From assembly GCA_947178245.1 (NCBI GenBank), contig CAMWXO010000020.1, positions 1 through 17,446 of the forward strand: DNA of 17,446 nucleotides. Direction: 5' to 3'. The notes under the pieces were generated by a model. That model did no database searches. It was not told the origin of the DNA and was given only the letters and a program-made list of their open reading frames with translations. The translations under genes and the position numbers were made by a program. Shown here piece by piece: positions 1 to 8,028 of this stretch; position 1 is the first letter of the stretch; every line of letters begins with the position of its first letter. The DNA is from an uncultured Porphyromonadaceae bacterium (GTDB lineage Bacteria; Bacteroidota; Bacteroidia; Bacteroidales; Muribaculaceae).

Positions 1-374
1 CCGATCCTTATGATGTCGCCGTCTTTGAGCTCCTTTTCTATCTCTACCGGGCCTTCCACACCATTCACTCCGAATGCATCGCCCTGCATCGTCATCATCT
101 TCCCGAGTTCGCGTTCGAGCGGATGAGCGTTTACGGCGACATTATACTTGCGTTTCACCCATTGGTCGGCTATGGCATGGTCTACGTGAAGATGAGTGTT
201 GATTAGATGCGTCACCGTCAGGTTCTCGCGCATGATGAATCTCTCCATCGCGTCAAATTCTTCGGGCCGTGTCATGCCCGGGTCGATGATGGCTGCCTCT
301 CGGGCCTCGGTATCATACACCACGTATGTGTTGATGCCGAAGAGATAAAAAGAGAATTTCGCTATTTTCAGCAT
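1..374 (-). CDS. MBL-fold metallo-hydrolase, partial (C-terminus off the left edge)
   Basis: This is the N-terminal 124 codons of a metallo-beta-lactamase-fold hydrolase of the hydroxyacylglutathione hydrolase / persulfide dioxygenase-like group. The protein begins MLKIAKFSFY, carries the AIIDPG strand-turn typical of the fold near residues 28-33, and has the metal-binding motif T-H-L-H-V-D-H with H61, H63, D65 and H66. These residues normally bind one or two zinc or iron ions. The start at 374 is separated from the TAA of rsmG (376-378) by a single base, so the two genes are probably co-transcribed and translationally coupled. The rest of the protein, including the later His and Asp ligands that would separate glyoxalase II from persulfide dioxygenase, lies outside the window, so the substrate cannot be assigned. 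Confidence 0.85.
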   Translation of the reverse strand, partial: MLKIAKFSFYLFGINTYVVYDTEAREAAIIDPGMTRPEEFDAMERFIMRENLTVTHLINTHLHVDHAIADQWVKRKYNVAVNAHPLERELGKMMTMQGDAFGVNGVEGPVEIEKELKDGDIIRI

Positions 375-375
375 A

Positions 376-999
376 TTACAGAGGAGTATAAACGATTTTT
401 TTTGTTTTGAAGAAATCTTCGTCGAAATATTGTGATATATCCTGAACCTCAGAAGTTTTCAGGCTCCGTAACTCGTCGCCCAGATCTCCGCCCTTGAGGG
501 CTATCACTCCGTTGGGGATGGCATTGTGTTGCTCAGTGTCGATGTTTTTTCTGCTGAGCCTCACCAGATCGGGATGCGGCATCACTGCTCGGCTCACTAC
601 AAAGTCAAATTTCTCACGGCATTCGCCGATGTCGCCGTGCTGGAAGCTGACATTCGTCAGTCCTATTTTCCCGGCTATGTCTGCCGCCACCTTAAGCTTC
701 TTGCCTATGCGGTCGATGAGGTGGAAATGCACGTCGGGAAAGAGAACAGCGAGCGGGAGCCCGGGAAGTCCGCCTCCTGTGCCGAAATCGAGGATGCGCG
801 TGCCGGGTGTGAAGCGTATGTATTTGGCTATGGAGAGGCTGTGAAGCAGATGGTTTACTTCGAGATTGTCAATATCTTTGCGGCTGATGACGTTGATCTT
901 CTCATTCCATTCGGGATAAAGGGTCATCATCAGTTCAAACTGTTTCCTCTGCGTCTCGGTGAGTTCGGGGAAATATCGGGTAAGTTTTTCTATCATCAT
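376..999 (-). CDS. rsmG: 16S rRNA (guanine(527)-N(7))-methyltransferase RsmG
   Basis: RsmG uses S-adenosylmethionine to methylate N7 of G527 in 16S rRNA in the small ribosomal subunit; loss in other bacteria gives low-level streptomycin resistance. The protein shows the family layout: an N-terminal helical part with W-N-x-K-I-N-V-I-S-R-K-D, then the SAM-binding loop ILDFGTGGGLPGLPLA, the LIDRIGKK segment, and FVVSRAV. A longer frame opens at 1023, but family members start just before the KYFPELTETQ-like segment, so I chose the ATG at 999 (207 aa); the adjacent ATG at 996 is equally possible. The gene leads a two-gene run with the MBL-fold hydrolase, one base downstream. It is divergent from cdsA across a gap of about 140 bases. 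Confidence 0.93.
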   Translation of the reverse strand: MMIEKLTRYFPELTETQRKQFELMMTLYPEWNEKINVISRKDIDNLEVNHLLHSLSIAKYIRFTPGTRILDFGTGGGLPGLPLAVLFPDVHFHLIDRIGKKLKVAADIAGKIGLTNVSFQHGDIGECREKFDFVVSRAVMPHPDLVRLSRKNIDTEQHNAIPNGVIALKGGDLGDELRSLKTSEVQDISQYFDEDFFKTKKIVYTPL

Positions 1000-1063
1000 G
1001 CAAAAATAACAAATTTCCCGCAAATTATCATTATGGCGGGACGATAATATCAGTCTTTTTTAT

Positions 1064-1071
1064 TAATTTTG
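1064..1071 (+). promoter_or_regulatory. Putative Bacteroidota -7 promoter element for cdsA
   Basis: TAATTTTG matches the Bacteroidota -7 consensus TAnnTTTG and lies about 66 bases before the cdsA start, which implies a short leader. It sits in the context ATTAATTTTGCAT, identical to the element upstream of the WG-repeat gene at 10066-10073 (other strand). No good -33 TTTG is visible 19-21 bases upstream, so this rests on the -7 match, the shared flank and the position. Confidence 0.45.
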
Positions 1072-1137
1072 CATATAAATAGCCTCCGATCACCTATTGG
1101 AGGACATCTTAAATAGAATCAGATATACATTCAGATC

Positions 1138-1944
1138 ATGCATAAATTTCTCATACGCGCCGCTTCAGGCCTTGTATATGCCGCCGTAATCATTGCCGCC
1201 ATCCTCTGCGGAGGATGGGCCGTCTGGGCTCTTGCCATCGCTTTCGCTGTAATCGGAGTCTGCGAGATAGACAATATGGCTGTCGGCTTCTCAAAAAAGA
1301 ATCTTCCGCTTTTCATAATAGATATACTCGGTGTGCTTTCTCTTTTTGCCACTGCCGTGTGCGGGTATGCCATACTGCTCTGGATTGTACTCGACATCGT
1401 CAAGATTCTCCTCAACAGGAATAATATGCGCAGAAATCCCGCTGCAAGATCGTATCCATCGTTCAGCCAGATATATGTTGCTGTTCCGATGGCGCTTATG
1501 GCAGCCTCGCCGATAGTGCGGCTCCCGCTGCTTATCTTCATTCTGCTATGGCTAAACGATTCGGGCGCATATATAGTGGGCTCGCTCACAGGACGCCATA
1601 AGCTTTGCCCGTCGGTCTCTCCCAATAAGACGTGGGAAGGTTTCGTTGGCGGTGTAGTGATCGCCATGGCCGGAGCGTGGGTGATGGCCGAATGGTATGC
1701 GGATTTCTTCGGGATGGAGGGGCTCAGCCTGATTCAGTGGATGATCATAGCGTTCTCGACATGCATATTCGGAACTCTCGGTGACCTGCTCGAATCTAAA
1801 ATCAAGCGGCATTATGAAGTGAAAGATTCCGGCCACTGGATTCCAGGGCATGGCGGTATCCTTGACCGCATTGATTCTTTCCTGGTAGCGTTCCCGATAG
1901 CTTTCCTGCTCATACTCATGTTCCGATCTCTCAACAATGCTTAA
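1138..1944 (+). CDS. cdsA: Phosphatidate cytidylyltransferase CdsA
   Basis: CdsA makes CDP-diacylglycerol from phosphatidate and CTP at the inner membrane, the branch point to phosphatidylethanolamine and acidic phospholipids. The 268-aa protein has about seven or eight hydrophobic segments and the complete C-terminal CDP-diglyceride synthase signature: S-K-I-K-R, then K-D-S-G, then P-G-H-G-G-I-L-D-R-I-D. The middle segment WLNDSGAYIVGSLTGRHKL and the SPNKTWEGFVGG segment are also family hallmarks (metal and substrate binding). Length is normal for the family. The start at 1138 follows an AT-rich leader with a Bacteroidota -7 element. It is the first gene of a compact run: the DUF5063 gene begins two bases after its TAA. 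Confidence 0.96.
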   Translation: MHKFLIRAASGLVYAAVIIAAILCGGWAVWALAIAFAVIGVCEIDNMAVGFSKKNLPLFIIDILGVLSLFATAVCGYAILLWIVLDIVKILLNRNNMRRNPAARSYPSFSQIYVAVPMALMAASPIVRLPLLIFILLWLNDSGAYIVGSLTGRHKLCPSVSPNKTWEGFVGGVVIAMAGAWVMAEWYADFFGMEGLSLIQWMIIAFSTCIFGTLGDLLESKIKRHYEVKDSGHWIPGHGGILDRIDSFLVAFPIAFLLILMFRSLNNA

Positions 1945-1946
1945 AT

Positions 1947-2471
1947 ATGGACAAATTTAAAACGCGGCTTATTCATCTCGTGTCGCTCTGTTCTGATTAT
2001 TGCGTTACTCTCGAGAATGCGTCATCTATGGAGCGCACGGAGCTTGTAGCCACCCTGCTCGGATATCTCCCGAGAATCTATTTTGAGTTTCACGACATAC
2101 CGGTGCCTGAAGATGCTTCAATCGACGAATGGAGCGTTCCGCTTGCCTCCCATCTTGATGAGGATACATACGAGAGCGTGAGGCACAGGCTCGCGGTGGT
2201 GATGGGTGAGCACGACACTTATCTCGAGACCTTCGAGAATGACATGAAATATTCCGATACTCCCATAGCTGCCACTATCTCTGAAAACCTTGCGGATATC
2301 TTTCAGCCACTCTTCAATATGGTGGTGGAGACCCGCGAGAGCGACGGCGACAACATGGTGGAAGCGTTTCGTGAATGCGCCGGAGATTTCCGCCGGTTCT
2401 GGTCGCAGACATTATGCAACGTGATGCGGGCGCTGAATGCCCTCGAATTTAATGAAACAGATATTGACTGA
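1947..2471 (+). CDS. DUF5063 domain-containing protein
   Basis: This is a 174-aa soluble, acidic, mostly helical protein with no signal peptide and no membrane segment. It resembles the DUF5063 family of Bacteroidota proteins of unknown function. Visible family-like features are LVSLCSDYCVTLENA near the start, the LLGYLPRIYFEF segment, the central DEDTYESVRHRL helix, and a C-terminal FRRFWSQTLCNVMRAL helix. No catalytic motif is apparent. It starts two bases after the cdsA stop and its 3' end overlaps or abuts the aminopeptidase start, so it is the middle gene of a likely operon. The neighbours (phospholipid synthesis, peptidase) do not suggest one pathway. Family assignment is from memory of the sequence pattern; function is unknown. 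Confidence 0.72.
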   Translation: MDKFKTRLIHLVSLCSDYCVTLENASSMERTELVATLLGYLPRIYFEFHDIPVPEDASIDEWSVPLASHLDEDTYESVRHRLAVVMGEHDTYLETFENDMKYSDTPIAATISENLADIFQPLFNMVVETRESDGDNMVEAFRECAGDFRRFWSQTLCNVMRALNALEFNETDID

Positions 2472-3777
2472 AATGATACAACGATTGATCGACTGGTTGG
2501 ATGAGTCCACCTGTAACTTTCTTGCCGTGAAGACAATATGCCGCGAACTTGATGCGGCGGGATTCCTGAGACTCGATGCGCGCGACTCATGGCGCATAGA
2601 AAAAGGAGGCAGATATTATCTCACAAAAAATGACTCCGCCGTGTTTGCGTTTATCGTCGGCACGGCATCGCCGGCCGAGTACGGTTTCCGCATCATCACA
2701 TCTCACAGCGATTCTCCCTGCTTCAAGATAAAACCCAATGCTGAAATCTACGGAGAGGGAGGAGTCGTGAGTCTCAACGTGGAAAAATATGGCGGAGGCA
2801 TCCTCTATACATGGTTCGATCGTCCGCTTTCAATCTCGGGGCGTGTTATGACTAAAGGTGCTGACCCGTTCCATCCCGTTACGACTCTCGTGGATCTGAA
2901 GAAGCCCGTATGCACTATCCCTCATCTTGCCATTCACTTCAACCGCGAGGTGAACGAGGGCAATAAACTAAGCGTGCAGAAAGACATGAAGCCCGTGATA
3001 GGATATTTCAGTGAGGAGAAGATAAAGGAGTTTAAAGAGAAAGGGGGAGTAGTCAAGTCGATAGTGGCCGAGCACCTTGGCATCAGCCCTGAAGACATCA
3101 TCGACTATGAGCTGAACCTCTATCCCCTGCAGCCGGCCACAATACTGGGAGCCGGAGATGAATACTTCCAGAGCGCTCGAATCGACGATCTCAGCATGGC
3201 ATTCGCCTCGATAGAGGCACTGCTTGCTGAAAGCGGACACGATGCGGAAGCCACACGCATGGCGGCTGTGTTTGACAATGAGGAAACCGGATCGGCCACC
3301 AAGCAGGGTGCTCATGCACCGGCACTGCGTAGCTTGCTTGAGCGTGTCACGTCGGCCGTAGCCGGCGGTGACAGTGATGCTTTTCACAGGGCCGTGGCCA
3401 ATTCCTTCATGATTTCCGCCGACGATGCGCATGCGTGGCATCCCAACTACAATGAGAAGTACGACCCGACGAATCATCCTGTCATAGGTGGAGGGCCTGT
3501 GGTGAAGATAAATGCCAATTGCAAGTATATGACTGATGGCGATGGAGCGGCTGTATTCCGCTCTTTGTGCGAGGAAGCGGGAGTAAAATGTCAGTATTTC
3601 GTGAATCATGCCGATGTGGCCGGAGGCTCCACCCTCGGCAATATCCTCACGTCGCAGCTTGATCTCAGAGGGGTGGACATGGGCGCCGCCATCTGGGCGA
3701 TGCACTCGGCGGCCGAGACTGCCGGAGTCGCCGACCATCTCGACTGTGTGAAGGTTTTCAGACGATTCTTCAGATAA
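2452..3777 (+). CDS. M18 family metalloaminopeptidase (aspartyl aminopeptidase type)
   Basis: M18 enzymes are cytoplasmic two-metal aminopeptidases that remove N-terminal residues, classically Asp or Glu, from peptides, and form large oligomers. With the start at 2452 the protein is 441 aa, normal for the family. The metal ligands can be followed in order: H85 and D87 in SHSDSP, D245 in IDDLSMAF, the NEETGS pair E277/E278, the Asp of SADDAHAWHPN near 324, and H418 in AMHSAAE. The Gly-rich G-E-G-G-V-V-S-L-N segment and WFDRPLSISGRV are also typical. Start choice is open: 2452 overlaps the DUF5063 gene by 20 bases, while the ATG at 2473 follows its TGA by one base, matching the tight spacing of the other genes in this run. 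An ATG at 2437 is less likely. A strong terminator follows at 3802. Confidence 0.93.
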   Translation: MKQILTEMIQRLIDWLDESTCNFLAVKTICRELDAAGFLRLDARDSWRIEKGGRYYLTKNDSAVFAFIVGTASPAEYGFRIITSHSDSPCFKIKPNAEIYGEGGVVSLNVEKYGGGILYTWFDRPLSISGRVMTKGADPFHPVTTLVDLKKPVCTIPHLAIHFNREVNEGNKLSVQKDMKPVIGYFSEEKIKEFKEKGGVVKSIVAEHLGISPEDIIDYELNLYPLQPATILGAGDEYFQSARIDDLSMAFASIEALLAESGHDAEATRMAAVFDNEETGSATKQGAHAPALRSLLERVTSAVAGGDSDAFHRAVANSFMISADDAHAWHPNYNEKYDPTNHPVIGGGPVVKINANCKYMTDGDGAAVFRSLCEEAGVKCQYFVNHADVAGGSTLGNILTSQLDLRGVDMGAAIWAMHSAAETAGVADHLDCVKVFRRFFR

Positions 3778-3801
3778 TAATTACTTACGTGAATACATAA
3801 A

Positions 3802-3837
3802 GTCAAAGGCTGCTCCGATTCGGGGGCAGCCTTTGAC
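3802..3837. terminator. Bidirectional hairpin terminator between the aminopeptidase and rubrerythrin genes
   Basis: A perfect 12-bp inverted repeat, GTCAAAGGCTGC (3802-3813) and its complement (3826-3837), encloses a 12-base loop that can pair further (CCG/CGG). It lies 25 bases after the M18 stop and 21 bases beyond the rubrerythrin stop, exactly between two convergent genes. T-rich stretches flank both sides (TCTTATTATTTC on plus, TTTATGTATT on minus), fitting use in both directions. Confidence 0.8.
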
Positions 3838-3858
3838 GCTCTTATTATTTCAATAAAA

Positions 3859-4458
3859 TCAGAATACCTGTGCCGGAGCGTACCCGTCTTCCACGCAGAC
3901 ATAGTGCTGATACGGATGATCACATCCGGGACATGTCGTAGGAGGCTCGGTGCCGACTTCAGTGTAGCCGCAGACCAGACACTTCCATGTTACAGGTTTC
4001 TCACGTTTCCAGAGAGTTCCATTGTTGATCATGTCGAGGAATTTCGCAAACCTGTCGTAGTGCGTCTTCTCAACTGCAGCGATAGCCTTGAAGTGCGATG
4101 CGATTTCGGGAAATCCCTCATCGATAGCAGTGGCTGCAGCCTGCATGTAGAACTCATATCCGCTGTCTTTCTCCTCCTTCATGGCAATCTTGAGGTTGTC
4201 GGTAGTCGTTCCGAGGAATCCGGCATCGACATTCACAGGAGTCGTCACTTCAGTGTTCTGCAGCATCTTCAGAAACACCTTCGCATGGTGCATCTCATTG
4301 TTTGCAGTCTCGCGGAATATCACTCCTACGGGGAAATACTGCTCTTTATCCGCGGCCTGAGCGTAATAATTGTAGCGTGCGTATGATTGACACTCATCGA
4401 GATATGCGATGCAGATGTTTTTTTCGGTCTGAGTGCCCTTCAGTTCTTTAGTAGCCAT
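3859..4458 (-). CDS. rbr: Rubrerythrin
   Basis: Rubrerythrin is a cytoplasmic di-iron peroxidase that reduces hydrogen peroxide in anaerobes, using electrons passed through its own rubredoxin-like iron centre. The 199-aa protein has the ferritin-like four-helix bundle with di-iron ligands visible as E22, E55 and H58 (E-x-x-H in NNEMHHAK), E95/E96 in the MKEEKDSG helix, and E130 and H133 (E-x-x-H). The C-terminal rubredoxin-like domain has C160/C163 in CLVCGY and C176/C179 in CPGC, followed by HPYQHY. Length is typical. It is followed by a bidirectional terminator. The fimbrillin gene ends 66 bases upstream with no visible terminator, so read-through from the pilus genes is possible. The AT-rich leader probably holds its own promoter, but I could not identify a clear one. 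Confidence 0.96.
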   Translation of the reverse strand: MATKELKGTQTEKNICIAYLDECQSYARYNYYAQAADKEQYFPVGVIFRETANNEMHHAKVFLKMLQNTEVTTPVNVDAGFLGTTTDNLKIAMKEEKDSGYEFYMQAAATAIDEGFPEIASHFKAIAAVEKTHYDRFAKFLDMINNGTLWKREKPVTWKCLVCGYTEVGTEPPTTCPGCDHPYQHYVCVEDGYAPAQVF

Positions 4459-4524
4459 ATCGTTTGTGTGTTTTTTGATTGTTATATATTTTATATTTGT
4501 ATTATAAAGGCTTTAGTATCAGAT

Positions 4525-5655
4525 TCAGTTGATAGTCGGGGTCATGTCGATGGGGTTACTGTCATCCACCCAGTCCACTACTGTCACTTTTGCCTTGATC
4601 GGGCTGAGGATGGGCTGGCCGGGAGTAGGATCATCGGGATCAACGAAGCCTGCGCCGTTGGTGAAGTCGAGTGTATAGATATATTTCTTTCCCTGCACCC
4701 ATTCGCCCTTGATAGGAATGGTAGCCCATGCGAATTGTCTGAGCTGACCGTTATCGTCAGTCCTATTGTCATCCTGGAAGGGATAGATTCTCTCATGTGT
4801 GCCGTTGTCGGTGATCTGGATCAGGACGCTCAGATAAGACTCGCGTGCCACATTGTCGGGGTCACCCTTAGGATCCCACGCTGTGAATTTCTGCGGGAGC
4901 AGCATTGCGTTGCCGCCTTCACCCATGATTGTCTGAGGCGTTGAGGAAAGAGTGATGGTGTCGCATTTGCCTTCATATACGTAGGTGTCATGCCAGTCGT
5001 CGAGAGTCCATTCGCGTGTGTCGAAATCGAATGTTCCATTATATTCAAATCGGCCGATACGGAACCCGATCACTTTATATGTCATTTCCTGATTGTCGCT
5101 CTTGGCCTGGAGCTCGATCTGAGAGAGCCTGTGGTTGAATGTGAGTTCAACACCGGTATATTCATTGTCTTTCTTGGTGCCGATTGTGTCGGCGGTGATG
5201 AAGTCCACCTGATTGATGATATCCTCGGCCACCGTGAAGTTCTGCAGGCTTAAAGTGCCTCCGTCTTCTTTAGGCAGCACGTCGCCGCCGATCTCATCCT
5301 GCGAGGGAGAATAGGCGATGAATCTCAGGGGTTCGTTTTCGCCGGGCCAATAATAAGATCTTCCTTTGGAAGTGAAGAATGAGTCCTGACCTTTATCAAA
5401 TTCGACATCGCTGAAATAAGCATTACCGCTTTTTTTAGTGGCAGAATGAGTTGCGAAGCCTGTTGTGTCGGTCAGTGCCGTGACATAGAATTTGTCTATG
5501 TTCGCGTTGGTGATTTCTGATGCGCGTGTGCCCATTCCGGGACGAAAAGCTATCTCGCCTATGGCATCCTGCCTGCTGTTTACCGGTTGGTCATCGCTAC
5601 ATGCCGCGAGTGTCAATCCACTCAATGCCAAAAGGTATAATGCTGTCTTTTTCAT
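4525..5655 (-). CDS. Fimbrillin family lipoprotein (type V pilus subunit, Mfa-like)
   Basis: This 376-aa lipoprotein has the features of the Bacteroidales FimA/Mfa1-like fimbrillins that build type V pili by protease-triggered donor-strand exchange at the outer membrane. It has a lipoprotein signal peptide with lipobox L-A-A-C (Cys19) followed by SDD, then the early F-R-P-x-M-G-T-R-A segment and N-A-N-I-D-K-F-Y-V-T-A strand. Further on are the SYYWPGENEPLRFIAYSPS segment, DFITADT, and VELTFNHRLSQIELQAKS, all hallmarks of Mfa-like domain proteins. The GTRAS site is a plausible Arg-protease maturation site as in Porphyromonas pilins (inference). Upstream lie DUF5119 and DUF3575 genes, a combination common in fimbrial loci. 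A gap of about 150 bases separates it from the DUF5119 stop, so it may have its own promoter. Whether it is a shaft, anchor or tip subunit cannot be told. Confidence 0.85.
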   Translation of the reverse strand: MKKTALYLLALSGLTLAACSDDQPVNSRQDAIGEIAFRPGMGTRASEITNANIDKFYVTALTDTTGFATHSATKKSGNAYFSDVEFDKGQDSFFTSKGRSYYWPGENEPLRFIAYSPSQDEIGGDVLPKEDGGTLSLQNFTVAEDIINQVDFITADTIGTKKDNEYTGVELTFNHRLSQIELQAKSDNQEMTYKVIGFRIGRFEYNGTFDFDTREWTLDDWHDTYVYEGKCDTITLSSTPQTIMGEGGNAMLLPQKFTAWDPKGDPDNVARESYLSVLIQITDNGTHERIYPFQDDNRTDDNGQLRQFAWATIPIKGEWVQGKKYIYTLDFTNGAGFVDPDDPTPGQPILSPIKAKVTVVDWVDDSNPIDMTPTIN

Positions 5656-5806
5656 AATTGTGGTGTTTTTTGATAGTATTGTGTGTGATTAAGGATAAGT
5701 CTTTGTCTTGTGCCTTGTTCGCAGATAAAACGGCTGACGCCTATGGAAAGTTTACTGAAATGTTAGTTTTATTTAAATATTTTTTCAACTTCCTTATTCC
5801 GGGCCG

Positions 5807-6778
5807 TTACATCTGTAATGTTATGTCTACCGGCTGCCATTCATTCACGTCAGGGGTGAGGGTTCCGCCCTCTTTCGGAGGTTCCGGCAGATTCACTCCC
5901 CTCACTATAATATGGACGTGAGTCTTGTCGGGTGCATCGCTCACCTGCTCTGATACGTCGAAGGAGTGATACCACTTCGATCCGTCTTGAAGCACCATAT
6001 ATAGTGTCAGATAATGCTTCTGCGAGTTGCTTGGACACTCTCCGAAAGTCAGGAACTCGCCGTGCATGCTCTTTCCCGCGGGATTCGTGGTGAGTGTTGC
6101 CTGCATCGTAGCCGAGTTGTCAGTGCCGGTGTGGGCCCCGTGATTGTAGCCCTCAGCCATGCCGGAGAGGGTGGCGTCTACGGCCGACGACTCGATGCTT
6201 CCGATATTATCCACATCGTAAACGTCCACTACGTAGTGGCACACGAGCTCTTCAGGATACATGGTGATGGTCTGCATCCCCGTATGCGGAGCTATCGAGA
6301 TGCCGTTTGAGCGTGAACCCCACATCATTCCGGGAGTCTTGACGATGCGTTCCTCCTCTGTGCCTTCCGGACGTGGAATGCCGGATGCCCTCACCTCACC
6401 GCCGCCAAGTATCCGGGCGTCGTGGGTGTATATCTCCATTGTCTCGATATATTCGTTTCCGCGTATCTGGGCCCAGTCAGTGCAGTCTGCGTTCATGCAG
6501 ATGGCATGGCGCGTTCCGAAGGGGAGGCGTATCATTCCTCCGTTTCTATCAGGGAAGATAAAGCGAACAGGAGAGTAGCCGTCTTGCTCGTAGGCGAAGA
6601 AAGCCATCGATTCCGGTTGTGCGTCAGGAGCATTGCTCCAGTCAAACACCACCTGAAGTTCGGAGGTCATGTCTTCTTCCATATATAGATCCTTATGCCG
6701 GCATGATGAGAGGAGCATACCGCCTATAGTCGGGAGCAATATGCCGGCAATTATGTGTTTCGTCTTGGTTCCCATCAT
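5807..6778 (-). CDS. DUF5119 domain-containing lipoprotein, pilus-associated
   Basis: This 323-aa protein has a lipoprotein signal peptide with lipobox L-S-S-C (Cys26), followed by RHKDLYMEED. The body looks beta-rich. Early segments (SELQVVFDWSNAPDAQPESM, then a Phe-rich strand), the RLPFGTRHAICMNAD strand, VKTPGMMWGS, and YHVDVYDVDN-like central region match the DUF5119 family of Bacteroidales proteins found beside fimbrillins, usually thought to be anchors or accessory pilus subunits. The ATG at 6778 overlaps the TGA of the DUF3575 gene in an ATGA junction, so translation is coupled; a second ATG at 6775 is also possible. The gene ends about 150 bases before the fimbrillin start. Exact role in the pilus is not known from sequence. 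Confidence 0.78.
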   Translation of the reverse strand: MMGTKTKHIIAGILLPTIGGMLLSSCRHKDLYMEEDMTSELQVVFDWSNAPDAQPESMAFFAYEQDGYSPVRFIFPDRNGGMIRLPFGTRHAICMNADCTDWAQIRGNEYIETMEIYTHDARILGGGEVRASGIPRPEGTEEERIVKTPGMMWGSRSNGISIAPHTGMQTITMYPEELVCHYVVDVYDVDNIGSIESSAVDATLSGMAEGYNHGAHTGTDNSATMQATLTTNPAGKSMHGEFLTFGECPSNSQKHYLTLYMVLQDGSKWYHSFDVSEQVSDAPDKTHVHIIVRGVNLPEPPKEGGTLTPDVNEWQPVDITLQM

Positions 6779-8028
6779 CTGTCACCTCCTTTCATTCTGT
6801 TGTAGTTGTCGCATCCTATCAGCCAGACAAGCGAGATCTCGGCCTTTGTAGGCCCGATCCACCTCAGCTTGTGAGTGGATTGCCACACATAGAAATTATC
6901 TTTAGGCTCGTATTTCAGGTATTTGCCGGCCATATAGCCTATGCCGAGCGTGAAGTCGATGTTGAGCCTGCGGGCCACCGGCAGGGAGTAGCCGTATTCC
7001 ACACCTGAGATGAAGTTGCAGCGATCCCATAGAGTGCCGTGGGGCAGACCACCCATTATGCCTCCGTGTCCGAGTTCGAAATCGTAGGTCACGACCCCTG
7101 CGAAGAGTCCTATGTGGTGGCCCGTCAGAGGCTTGGCATCAGCCTTGGAGCCAAACCATCTGCGCACTCCCAGCGTGCCTCCGTAGGCTCGCCAATAGTA
7201 ATGTGTGGAATTTCTGTCCCACCAGCCATACATCCAGTCGCCGGTCAGCGACCAATTTCTGCCTATGTAGAATTCCGCTCCTATGTTGGGCAGGAGGAGG
7301 GCGTCATAGAGCAGATTGGTCTTCAGTCCCATATAAAACGGGCGGCATGTTCTCACCGGTGCCGGAATCTCCTTCATTGCCACCGGGCTGCAACCGGCGT
7401 TGAGGCCCGGAAGGGAAAGCGGCATGTCAGGGATAATAAGTTGGGGATAGAGTCTTTCATATTCCACCACGAGGCGAGAAGCCCTCAGTTCGGGAAAGAG
7501 TGTTTCGAGAAGATATGCATACGGTTGTCCGCCATTCAGACGCTTCAGCGCTTCGAGAGGATGAGCGGGCGGCTGCGGACTGCAGATCTGATCAATCAGA
7601 TCGATCACCTCCTGCCGGTGGGGCACATTGCCGTCGGCTTCCACCGCAAGGCGGAGACCTTGCCAGTCGCGTCCGAGATAGTTGAAATGAGTGAGCGAGT
7701 CGCTTACCGACGCTCTCTCTCGGAAGATATCGAAAATGGCATGAGCGCGTTTTTCCGACAGCCGGCGGTTGAACTCTACCGATCCTTCCGGCGATGCGGC
7801 GCCGGTCACGGTCACGCTTTTCAGTTGTCTGGTGGGGCCGGTGAGCAGTGAGTCGGTGGCAAGTTTGCGGAATATGCTGTCGAGAGTAGCGCCATTGTTG
7901 CGGAAGTCCGGATCAATTTCTGTATGCGATACCCTGAAATGCACCTTCACCGAGTCGGTGTCGATCTCGGCGTGACTTGTCAGGTTGCCCGCAATCAGCG
8001 ATAATAGAAGGAAGAAGCAGTGTTTCAT
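6775..8028 (-). CDS. DUF3575 domain-containing outer membrane protein with OmpA-like N-terminal region
   Basis: This 417-aa exported protein has a Sec signal peptide (cleavage likely near residue 20, SHA/EID). Residues about 25-130 resemble an OmpA-type fold, including the segment V-T-V-T-G-A-A-S-P-E-G-S with N-R-R-L-S-E-K-R-A typical of that family. Residues about 228-417 match DUF3575, a beta-strand region starting RPFYMGLKTNLLYDALLLPN and continuing GAEFYIGRNWSLTGDWMYGW, with many aromatic alternating strands as expected of a small outer membrane barrel. DUF3575 proteins are regularly found at the head of Bacteroidales fimbrial loci and are thought to help export or anchor the pilus. It is first in a run with DUF5119 (4-base overlap). 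An SD-like AAAGGAG lies in the leader, although 17 bases from the ATG. Confidence 0.82.
   Translation of the reverse strand: MKHCFFLLLSLIAGNLTSHAEIDTDSVKVHFRVSHTEIDPDFRNNGATLDSIFRKLATDSLLTGPTRQLKSVTVTGAASPEGSVEFNRRLSEKRAHAIFDIFRERASVSDSLTHFNYLGRDWQGLRLAVEADGNVPHRQEVIDLIDQICSPQPPAHPLEALKRLNGGQPYAYLLETLFPELRASRLVVEYERLYPQLIIPDMPLSLPGLNAGCSPVAMKEIPAPVRTCRPFYMGLKTNLLYDALLLPNIGAEFYIGRNWSLTGDWMYGWWDRNSTHYYWRAYGGTLGVRRWFGSKADAKPLTGHHIGLFAGVVTYDFELGHGGIMGGLPHGTLWDRCNFISGVEYGYSLPVARRLNIDFTLGIGYMAGKYLKYEPKDNFYVWQSTHKLRWIGPTKAEISLVWLIGCDNYNRMKGGDR

Noticed and set aside
526..1047. A 173-codon open frame on the plus strand over rsmG
   Set aside because: The RsmG SAM-binding motifs are on the minus strand; the plus-strand product is composition-driven.
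2968..3738. A 256-codon open frame on the minus strand, antisense to the M18 aminopeptidase
   Set aside because: The M18 metal-binding residues are all encoded on the plus strand, and the antisense frame has no recognisable features.
7039..7851. A 270-codon open frame on the plus strand, antisense to the DUF3575 gene
   Set aside because: It is contained in a gene with clear signal peptide and domain features on the minus strand; the antisense translation shows nothing recognisable.
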